DNA of 6,861 nt from Piscirickettsiaceae bacterium (lineage in GTDB: Bacteria; Pseudomonadota; Gammaproteobacteria; Nitrosococcales; Methylophagaceae): positions 1-6,861 of the forward strand of contig JABGUA010000080.1 of the NCBI GenBank assembly GCA_018646825.1, given 5' to 3'. Under the pieces are notes generated by a model, which saw nothing but the letters and a program-made list of their open reading frames with translations, was not told the DNA's origin and did no database searches. Shown in pieces: positions 1-5,458 of the stretch (position 1 is its first letter; every line of letters begins with the position of its first letter). The position numbers were made by a program, and so were the translations under genes.

Positions 1-2
1 GC

Positions 3-830
3 CTACAACCAGGTAGCTTTGGCGTTATTCTAGGTTACGATCTTGCGCGCGCCATGGGTGTCAGAGTCGGCGATAAAATCACCTTAATTACACCGCATGT
101 CAGCCCAACTCCAGCTGGCGTCATTCCAAGGTTAAAGCGACTCGATGTCGTGGGTGTTTTTGAAATTGGCATGTATGAATACGACAGTGCCCTCGCCTTA
201 ATGAATATCGAAGATGCCGCGAAATTATTCCGTATTCCCAATCAAGTCACCGGTTTAAGACTCAAATTAGACGATGTTTTTAAAGCGCCCGCTATTACGC
301 GCAACATCATGAACACATTGCCGATGAACTACCGTGCCGTCGACTGGACATTTCAGCATGCCAACTTTTTCCGCGCCCTCAAAACTGAAAAAATGGTCAT
401 GTTCATCATTTTATTACTCATTGTCGCAGTCGCTGCCTTCAATATCGTTTCGACCTTAATTATGATGGTCACCGATAAACAGGCTGATATCGCCATTCTA
501 AGGACATTGGGCATGACACCGGGTGACATCATGACTATCTTCATGGTCCAAGGCGTGTTGATCGGGTTATTCGGAACACTGTTAGGAATTATTGGTGGCG
601 TAAGTTTGGCGCTAAATATCGAAAGTATCATTGCCTTTGTCGAAAGCTTGCTGGGTTACAACATCCTATCTCCAGATGTCTATTACATTAGCAACATCCC
701 GTCAGATCTACGCTGGGATGATGTCACTGTTATTGGCATCACTGCCTTTGTTCTCTCATTATTATCAACACTTTACCCTTCATGGCGCGCAGCCCAAACC
801 CGTCCAGCCGAGGCATTACGCTATGACTAG
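3..830 (+). CDS. Lipoprotein-releasing ABC transporter permease (LolC/LolE family, possibly LolF), 5'-truncated
   Basis: Inner-membrane permease that works with the LolD ATPase to extract outer-membrane lipoproteins and pass them to LolA. The frame is open from base 3, so the first ATG (54) is internal. About 275 residues are present out of the roughly 400-415 usual for the family, so TM1 and the first part of the periplasmic domain lie off the left edge. A Pro-bounded segment at 93-128 (TPHVSPTPAGVIP) matches the position of the LolA-binding Hook of LolC. Three hydrophobic segments follow, at about 393-467, 540-610 and 725-780, as expected for TM2-TM4 of an FtsX-type permease. The C-terminus (STLYPSWRAAQTRPAEALRYD, one residue changed from the LolC ending) is LolC-like, whereas FNIVSTLIMMVTDKQADIA and SPDVYYISNIPSDLRW are LolE-like. 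That mixture suggests a LolF-type permease. It overlaps lolD by 8 bp. Family assignment is firm; the subtype is inferred. Confidence 0.93.
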   Translation, partial: LQPGSFGVILGYDLARAMGVRVGDKITLITPHVSPTPAGVIPRLKRLDVVGVFEIGMYEYDSALALMNIEDAAKLFRIPNQVTGLRLKLDDVFKAPAITRNIMNTLPMNYRAVDWTFQHANFFRALKTEKMVMFIILLLIVAVAAFNIVSTLIMMVTDKQADIAILRTLGMTPGDIMTIFMVQGVLIGLFGTLLGIIGGVSLALNIESIIAFVESLLGYNILSPDVYYISNIPSDLRWDDVTVIGITAFVLSLLSTLYPSWRAAQTRPAEALRYD

Positions 831-1506
831 CCCTGTCATCCAATGCCAAGACTTAAGCAAGCAATTTATTGATGGTCAGCTTAAAACTCGTGTCTTAAGC
901 GATATCAACTTAACCATCAATCAAGGCGATAAATTAGCGATTATCGGTAGTTCTGGTTCTGGTAAAAGTACCCTTTTACACCTACTTGGTGGCCTAGATC
1001 AACCGAGCTCAGGTACCGTTAATTTACACGGCCAAGATATTAATAAACTCTCCGTAAAAGCCTTAAGCAAATTGAGAAACCAAAGTCTTGGCTTTGTCTA
1101 TCAGTTTCACCATCTACTGCCTGAATTCAGTGCATTAGAAAACGTTGCTATACCCTTAGTCATTGGAGGCATGGAACCCAAACAAGCCAAACACCAAGCA
1201 GAACAATTACTCAACAAAGTTGGCCTCAACCACCGGCTCATTCACAAGCCTAGTGAGCTATCTGGAGGCGAACGCCAACGTGCCGCCTTAGCCCGCGCGT
1301 TAATCACCGAACCAGATTGTTTACTAGCAGATGAACCAACAGGAAACTTAGATCAACGGACTGCCCAAGGGATTTTTGATCTGATTTTAGAGCTTAATGA
1401 TACATTCGGCACTGCGCTGGTCATCGTCACACATGATACTGGGCTAGCAGCCCAAATGAGCCAAGTGTTGACATTAAGAGATGGCCATTTAAAAAATCAA
1501 GAATAA
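823..1506 (+). CDS. lolD: LolD, ATPase of the lipoprotein-releasing LolCDE/LolDF complex
   Basis: Cytoplasmic ATP-binding subunit that powers lipoprotein release from the inner membrane. The protein is 227 residues, close to E. coli LolD (233). All ABC motifs are present: Walker A GSSGSGKST (42-50), Q-loop Q94 followed by FHHLLPEF, which is typical of LolD, signature LSGGE (146-150), Walker B CLLADE (166-171) and H-loop H204 in VTHD. The ORF is open further upstream, to an ATG at 631, but that part lies inside the permease gene in another frame. ATG 823 has a GAGG ribosome site at 810-813 and gives the normal family N-terminus. The 8-bp overlap with the permease implies translational coupling in one transcript. 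The stop codon ends 2 bp before the convergent DUF2062 gene. Nothing in the protein looks degenerate. Confidence 0.97.
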   Translation: MTSPVIQCQDLSKQFIDGQLKTRVLSDINLTINQGDKLAIIGSSGSGKSTLLHLLGGLDQPSSGTVNLHGQDINKLSVKALSKLRNQSLGFVYQFHHLLPEFSALENVAIPLVIGGMEPKQAKHQAEQLLNKVGLNHRLIHKPSELSGGERQRAALARALITEPDCLLADEPTGNLDQRTAQGIFDLILELNDTFGTALVIVTHDTGLAAQMSQVLTLRDGHLKNQE

Positions 1507-1508
1507 GC

Positions 1509-2027
1509 TCAGTCGTTTTTAGTTTGCTGCCGCTTAGCCCAACTTCGCAAAACCATAATGCGCCAACATAAGCGAACCAATAGAATAGCCAAAATAGCCG
1601 CTATTGTTCCCAACAAAAAACACCCTAATAATAACGGCTGCCAAATCGCAATAAACTCGGTCGCAAACCAATCCCAAGACATTGTAAAAGCTTGGTCGCT
1701 GACAGGTAGCTCCAAGATATAAGCACCCACCTGGTAAGAAAAGAAATAAATCGGCGCGATCGTAATGGGATTGGTAATCCAGACTGCCATAACGGCAATT
1801 GGTAAATTGACTCTCACCAAAATAGCCAAAGCAGCAGCGACAAACATCTGGCCTAAAATTGGCATGAAACCGACAAATAAACCAACGGCAAGACCAAAAG
1901 CAATGGAACGCCTATTAAGGTGCCATAACTTCGGTTCAGCTAAACGTTGCCCAAAACGCTGCAGATGCGGATGCTCGCGCATAGAGCGATGATCAGGCAT
2001 GATACGTTTTAAAAATCTACGAGGCAT
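1509..2027 (-). CDS. DUF2062 family membrane protein
   Basis: A 172-residue inner-membrane protein of unknown biochemical function, recognised as DUF2062. The N-terminal region is basic (MPRRFLKRIMPDHRSMREHP) and leads to the family block LWHLNRRS (34-41). A long hydrophobic region follows (about 42-105), containing the hallmark WITNPIT (83-89) near APIYFFSYQVG. A last membrane segment at about 130-155 precedes a basic, cytoplasmic-looking tail. The ATG at 2027 is favoured because family members typically start MPR(R/K)F..., and a weak GAG ribosome site lies about 5 bases upstream. It runs opposite to its neighbours: divergent from comEC with a 44-bp gap, and convergent with lolD with a 2-bp gap. 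DUF2062 genes are, as I recall, often found beside comEC or lol genes in Pseudomonas-type genomes, but this neighbourhood does not establish a role. Confidence 0.9.
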   Translation of the reverse strand: MPRRFLKRIMPDHRSMREHPHLQRFGQRLAEPKLWHLNRRSIAFGLAVGLFVGFMPILGQMFVAAALAILVRVNLPIAVMAVWITNPITIAPIYFFSYQVGAYILELPVSDQAFTMSWDWFATEFIAIWQPLLLGCFLLGTIAAILAILLVRLCWRIMVLRSWAKRQQTKND

Positions 2028-2058
2028 GAAGTCTCATTTTCATCATTAAGTCGGCGTC

Positions 2059-2064
2059 ATTATA
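2059..2064 (-). promoter_or_regulatory. Candidate -10 element for the DUF2062 gene
   Basis: On the minus strand this reads TATAAT, a perfect sigma-70 -10 hexamer, in the 44-bp divergent gap. A start site about 7 bases downstream would give a leader of about 25 bases before the DUF2062 ATG. The -35 is poor: ATAGCA at 2083-2088 with an 18-bp spacer matches 3 of 6 positions and lies inside the comEC reading frame. If real, polymerase bound here would cover the comEC ribosome site and start. Support is the hexamer and its position only. Confidence 0.35.
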
Positions 2065-2068
2065 GGGA
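2064..2068 (+). promoter_or_regulatory. Ribosome binding site of comEC
   Basis: AGGGA ends 3 bases before the ATG at 2072. This supports 2072 as the true comEC start, and the reading frame behind it encodes the hydrophobic N-terminus expected of ComEC. Confidence 0.5.
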
Positions 2069-2071
2069 TAT

Positions 2072-2305
2072 ATGATTAAAACTGCTATTGCCTTTGCAAC
2101 AGGGTGCATTCTCATCTTACTTATGCCCACATTACCAGTAATCAACTGGTTTTGGTTGGCACTACTTAACATTTTTTTATTTCTATTTACACCAACCCGC
2201 TATTTAGCAATCACTTTGACAGCGGCCTTGTGGACAATTTGGCAATGTCAAAACATACTCGGAAACCAGCTCGGGCCGGAGCACTATAATAAAATCTCAC
2301 AGTGA
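2072..2305 (+). CDS. comEC: ComEC N-terminal fragment (first membrane helices)
   Basis: This 77-codon frame encodes the start of ComEC: hydrophobic stretches at about residues 3-20, 25-40 and 45-58, then the beginning of the soluble OB-fold (DUF4131) domain. It then shifts frame at codon 74 and stops at TGA 2303-2305. The last three residues (ISQ) are out of frame relative to the family. E. coli ComEC has the same kind of short hydrophobic N-terminal hairpin before its OB domain. On its own the peptide would be a small membrane protein with no expected function. It starts at ATG 2072 behind a good ribosome site, and its stop overlaps the GTG start of the next piece in a GTGA arrangement. Confidence 0.7.
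   Translation: MIKTAIAFATGCILILLMPTLPVINWFWLALLNIFLFLFTPTRYLAITLTAALWTIWQCQNILGNQLGPEHYNKISQ
2291..2294 (+). other. Frameshift site in comEC (AAAA, expected AAAAA)
   Basis: In the upstream frame the codons here are AAT AAA ATC TCA CAG TGA. With one more A they become AAT AAA AAT CTC ACA GTG, joining the downstream comEC frame. The four-base A run is not a good programmed -1 slippery site: T AAT AAA would re-pair poorly as TAA TAA. It is also short for transcriptional slippage. A one-base deletion or a sequencing error is the simplest reading. Confidence 0.7.
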
Positions 2306-4344
2306 TAGGAACCATTGGTTCTGTCCCTGAGGCTCAAAGCCGTACCGTTCTCTTTGATTTCATTCCCAAAGATAATGAAGCGCTTAATCTACCTCATAAA
2401 TTACGTTTGTCTTGGTATAGGCCTTACCCGAAAGAACTCAGCGCTGGCCAGAAATGGCAACTTAACGTCAAACTAAAACCGCCTTTTGGCATGATGAACC
2501 CGGGTGGTTTTGACTATGAAGGCTGGTTATTTCAACACGATATCGGTGCAACTGGGTATGTCAAAAAGTCTGATAACAATATTAAACTCGCTGATCCCAA
2601 TCCTTGGCACCTAAACGCATTCCGTCAAACACTTGCCCACAAAATAAAGCAACACCTTCCCAGCAGCGAAAATGTTGGCTTAATACAAGGTCTGCTTGTT
2701 GGCATTAAACACAATATAACGCACGAACAATGGCAGGCATTAAGACAGTCTGGCACCAGTCACCTACTGGCAATTTCTGGCCTACATATAGGCTTAGCAG
2801 CCACAATTGGGTTTTATTTATTTAGCCTACTTTGGTCAATCCGCTCCAATCATTTAATATGGCTACCCGCCAAACAAGTCGGTGCGATTGGCGCCACCAG
2901 CTTAGCCTTTATATATGGGGCATTAGCTGGCTTTTCCATTCCAACTCAACGTGCATTCATCATGGTCTTCGTATTCATGATTGCGCTAATCATCCGAAAG
3001 ACCATTCCAAACAGCCAATTACTAGCAATTGCAGCACTCATCATCTTAATCATCGATCCTATCGCCGTTATCTCTCCCGGTTTTTGGCTCTCTTTTTTTG
3101 CTGTCACCATCATTCTTTTTATCAGCCAGCACCGCTTTCCCACTCCGAAATTCCAATGGGCAAGAGTACATGTCTTCATTGCCTTTGGCTTAACACCACT
3201 ACTATTACTTTTCTTTTCACAGACATCACTTATCGCACCCATCGCGAATATTTTTGCCGTCCCATTCGTCAGTCTAGTCATCGTGCCATTGCTGTTATTA
3301 GCATCAGTCCTATCATTACTATGGCCCATGGCTAGTCATATTGGGTTTTCTCTGATTGATAAATTATTTCAAGTACTCATCGAGGGCCTATCAACGCTCG
3401 CCGTATTGCCCTATACAAACTGGGACATAACACTGCCATCCCCATTAGCTTTGATCTCACTCATTCTCGCAACCAGCTTATTACTACTCCCAAAAGGCAT
3501 ACCAGGAAAGAATTTCGCTGTTTTAGGCTTTTTACCACTCTTCCTTCCATCTAACAATCCGATTAAGCATGACGAATTCAACCTTACTTTACTGGATGTT
3601 GGACAAGGTCTATCCGCGGTTATTCAAACTCAACATCACACATTGGTTTTTGATACCGGAGCCAAGTTCAGTGAGAAATTCAATGCCGGTGAAGTCGTTC
3701 TGGTTCCGTTTCTTAAAAAAAAGGGCGTAGGTCACATCGATACTCTGATTATCAGCCACAGCGACAATGACCATGTAGGCGGGGCAAAAAGCCTCCTCTC
3801 AGAAATAGCGGCAACAACAATATTAACCAGCCAAGTTAACGCATTACCAAATGCAGAACAGTGCCTCGCTGGTCACACTTGGTACTGGGATAATATCCAC
3901 TTCGAATTGTTAAACCCCAGGGATAATCAAACCGGCAGCGATAACAATTTATCTTGTGTACTCAAAGTGAGTAATCAAGAACATAGCGTTCTCCTAACCG
4001 GCGACATTGAAAAACGGTCAGAACAAAAACTCATTCAACACTATCCTAAAAAATTAGCCTCTACAGTCCTAATCGCACCACATCCTGGGAGTAAAACATC
4101 CTCAACACAGGCTTTTATCAACGCAGTTATGCCCAAAATAGTCTTATTCCCTGCAGGTTATCTAAATCGTTATCACTTTCCGAATAAAGTGGTGTTAAAG
4201 CGCTATAGTGAGAAGGGTTCAGAAATATATTCTACCGCCAAGTCAGGGGCAATATCAGTCCACTTTCAACCGCGTCAAAAACCCAAAATAACCACCTGGC
4301 GACAGCAAGGTAAAAGAATTTGGACCACTGTCCCTACAGACTGA
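2302..4344 (+). CDS. comEC: ComEC/Rec2, DNA-uptake channel: main fragment with competence and metallo-beta-lactamase-like domains
   Basis: ComEC forms the inner-membrane channel through which single-stranded DNA enters during natural transformation. This 680-codon piece starts at GTG 2302 if translated separately. In order it shows an OB-fold DUF4131 region (about 1-95), the competence membrane domain with LLAISGLHIGL (155-165) and many hydrophobic helices (about 165-415), then a metallo-beta-lactamase-like domain (about 425-655). That last domain has LLDVGQGLS (430-438), the metal motif HSDNDHVGG (486-494) and LLTGDIE (564-570). Where relatives usually have PHHGS, this protein has PHPGS, with P595 replacing the second His. 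No ribosome site is well placed for GTG 2302: GGAG at 2278-2281 is 20 bases away. Independent translation would therefore depend on coupling to the overlapping TGA. Without the first helices, function is doubtful. Confidence 0.88.
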   Translation: MIGTIGSVPEAQSRTVLFDFIPKDNEALNLPHKLRLSWYRPYPKELSAGQKWQLNVKLKPPFGMMNPGGFDYEGWLFQHDIGATGYVKKSDNNIKLADPNPWHLNAFRQTLAHKIKQHLPSSENVGLIQGLLVGIKHNITHEQWQALRQSGTSHLLAISGLHIGLAATIGFYLFSLLWSIRSNHLIWLPAKQVGAIGATSLAFIYGALAGFSIPTQRAFIMVFVFMIALIIRKTIPNSQLLAIAALIILIIDPIAVISPGFWLSFFAVTIILFISQHRFPTPKFQWARVHVFIAFGLTPLLLLFFSQTSLIAPIANIFAVPFVSLVIVPLLLLASVLSLLWPMASHIGFSLIDKLFQVLIEGLSTLAVLPYTNWDITLPSPLALISLILATSLLLLPKGIPGKNFAVLGFLPLFLPSNNPIKHDEFNLTLLDVGQGLSAVIQTQHHTLVFDTGAKFSEKFNAGEVVLVPFLKKKGVGHIDTLIISHSDNDHVGGAKSLLSEIAATTILTSQVNALPNAEQCLAGHTWYWDNIHFELLNPRDNQTGSDNNLSCVLKVSNQEHSVLLTGDIEKRSEQKLIQHYPKKLASTVLIAPHPGSKTSSTQAFINAVMPKIVLFPAGYLNRYHFPNKVVLKRYSEKGSEIYSTAKSGAISVHFQPRQKPKITTWRQQGKRIWTTVPTD

Positions 4345-4349
4345 TCCAT

Positions 4350-4378
4350 TTTTCACGTATTATGTCACTTGTTTTAAT
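4350..4378 (+). promoter_or_regulatory. Candidate promoter for exbB-exbD-msbA
   Basis: In the 56-bp gap after comEC, TTTTCA (4350-4355) and TTTAAT (4373-4378) are 17 bp apart and match the sigma-70 consensus at 4 of 6 and 5 of 6 positions. Initiation near 4385 would leave a leader of about 16 bases. A rival -10, TATTAT, lies at 4358-4363 with a poorer -35. No terminator follows comEC, so read-through is also possible. Confidence 0.3.
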
Positions 4379-4400
4379 CCTAAGATGAGAGCACAACACG

Positions 4401-5036
4401 ATGTTAGAGCTTTTTACAGCGGGTGGGTGGTTGATGCTACCTTTATTCCTCTGCTCCATTATTGCTATCGGCATCATTACCGAACGTTTTTGGAGCTTAC
4501 AAACGAAACATATATCTCCGCCAGAATTAGTCACTCAAATATGGCAATGGCTACGTTATCAACAAATCGATGAAAGCCGTATTCGCGCATTACAAGACAA
4601 TTCTCCTCTCGGCCAAATCTTAGCTTCCGGGCTAATCAACCGTGATGCTCCAAGGGAAATCACCAAAGAAAGCATAGAAGATGTCGGCCGTCACGTTACG
4701 CTGTCATTAGAAAAGAACCTCAATACATTAGGTACTATCGCAGCAATTGCACCCTTACTAGGCTTGCTAGGGACCGTCATTGGTATGATTAAAGTCTTTG
4801 CAGTTATCACAACTGAAGGTGTCGGCAATCCTGAAACACTTGCAGGGGGTATTTCAGAAGCGCTTATCACAACAGCCACCGGCCTAGTTGTCGCCATTCC
4901 GACGCTCATTTTCTATCGCTACTTTCGCGGAAAGGTTAATTTGCTCGTCGTCGATATGGAACAACAAGCAATGAAACTTATTGAAATTTTACATGGTGAA
5001 AGAAACTTTGATCCCGACAAGGAATTAAGAGAGTGA
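4401..5036 (+). CDS. exbB: ExbB/TolQ/MotA-family proton channel protein
   Basis: Inner-membrane proton-channel subunit that, with ExbD, converts proton-motive force into mechanical work on an envelope partner. The 211-residue protein has the expected three helices: about 11-29, 113-135 and 151-173. The cytoplasmic loop (about 35-110) lies between the first two. The family blocks APLLGLLGTVIGMI (117-130) and ALITTATGLVVAIP (154-167) are intact and line the channel in characterised homologues. There is no long N-terminal periplasmic extension. ATG 4401 gives a first helix right after the start and has a weak GAGA-type ribosome site about 10 bases upstream. The stop overlaps the exbD start by 4 bp. 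No tonB or tolA is visible in the window, so the energised partner is unknown. The position before msbA is a recurring gammaproteobacterial arrangement. Confidence 0.92.
   Translation: MLELFTAGGWLMLPLFLCSIIAIGIITERFWSLQTKHISPPELVTQIWQWLRYQQIDESRIRALQDNSPLGQILASGLINRDAPREITKESIEDVGRHVTLSLEKNLNTLGTIAAIAPLLGLLGTVIGMIKVFAVITTEGVGNPETLAGGISEALITTATGLVVAIPTLIFYRYFRGKVNLLVVDMEQQAMKLIEILHGERNFDPDKELRE
5019..5023 (+). promoter_or_regulatory. Ribosome binding site of exbD
   Basis: AAGGA lies inside the end of exbB, 9 bases before the GTG at 5033. It decides in favour of this non-ATG start, which overlaps the exbB stop as GTGA. Confidence 0.6.
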
Positions 5037-5458
5037 AATTATCGCCCAGTAAACCAGAGGAGCCCGATGTTAATCTCACCCCAATGATTGACGTTGTCTT
5101 TTTGCTACTTTTATTCTTCATGGTTTCAACCAGCTTTATCCGCGAGAGCTCGCTCAAAGTAGATTTACCAGAAGCGACCGGACAAACCCTAACTGAGAGA
5201 CAAGCCCCCATCGATATTGTTATCAATGCCGAAGGCCAATTCATCATTGATGAAGTCACGCTATTAAAACCCGATAACACACAACTTGAAGGCCAACTAA
5301 AAAAAGCCGTTGGTGACACACAAGACCCTCACATTATTATCAGTGCCGATGCCGATACTGATTATCAGCATATTGTGAGTGCAATGGACGTCGCTCAGCA
5401 ACTCGGTTATACACGATTAACACTGGCTACACGCCAAAAGACTAGCAAACCAAAATGA
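5033..5458 (+). CDS. exbD: ExbD/TolR-family energy-transducing protein
   Basis: Partner of ExbB: a single-helix inner-membrane protein whose helix sits inside the ExbB pentamer and carries the protonatable Asp. The 141-residue sequence has a short cytoplasmic N-terminus, then NLTPMIDVVFLLLLFFMVST (14-33). Within this block D20 matches the essential Asp of the family (D25 in E. coli ExbD). The remaining roughly 100 residues form the periplasmic domain, including IDIVINAEGQFIID and HIIISADADTDYQHIV, which are typical of ExbD/TolR. The start is GTG. It overlaps exbB by 4 bp (GTGA) and msbA by 4 bp (ATGA), so the three genes are probably co-translated. All key residues are present. ExbD versus TolR is assigned by overall resemblance and by the absence of tolA, tolB or pal nearby. 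Confidence 0.92.
   Translation: MKLSPSKPEEPDVNLTPMIDVVFLLLLFFMVSTSFIRESSLKVDLPEATGQTLTERQAPIDIVINAEGQFIIDEVTLLKPDNTQLEGQLKKAVGDTQDPHIIISADADTDYQHIVSAMDVAQQLGYTRLTLATRQKTSKPK

Larger units (their letters stand above)
2072..4344 (+). pseudogene. comEC: comEC, full locus interrupted by a -1 frameshift
   Basis: Read together, the two pieces below make one ComEC/Rec2 protein. Restoring one A to the AAAA run at 2291-2294 changes the end of the first frame from HYNKISQ-stop to HYNKNLTVIGTIGSVPE and leads without a break into the second frame. The repaired protein would be 757 residues, very close to E. coli YcaI/ComEC (754). I found no other frame break in the locus. The defect could be a real mutation, a phase-variable state or a sequencing error; the sequence alone cannot decide. 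A second oddity, His to Pro in the HHGS-type motif, lies at 4084-4086. Confidence 0.75.

Noticed and set aside
631..822. Upstream extension of the lolD reading frame to an ATG at 631, encoding 64 extra residues.
   Set aside because: It lies wholly inside the Lol permease gene in another frame, does not resemble LolD, and ATG 823 has a good ribosome site and gives the normal LolD length.
2309..2321. Perfect short inverted repeat GAACC-ATT-GGTTC just after the comEC frameshift, a possible frameshift-stimulating hairpin.
   Set aside because: The stem is only 5 bp, it lies 14 bases beyond the A run (farther than usual), and the upstream codons do not form a good slippery heptamer. Best explained as coding sequence by chance.
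2832..3335. Long open frames in both directions within the middle of comEC.
   Set aside because: They overlap the conserved competence domain in other frames and their translations show no family motifs; they are shadow frames.
4385..4573. Small open frame starting just before exbB.
   Set aside because: It overlaps exbB in another frame, has no recognisable motif, and its ATG is only part of the exbB leader.
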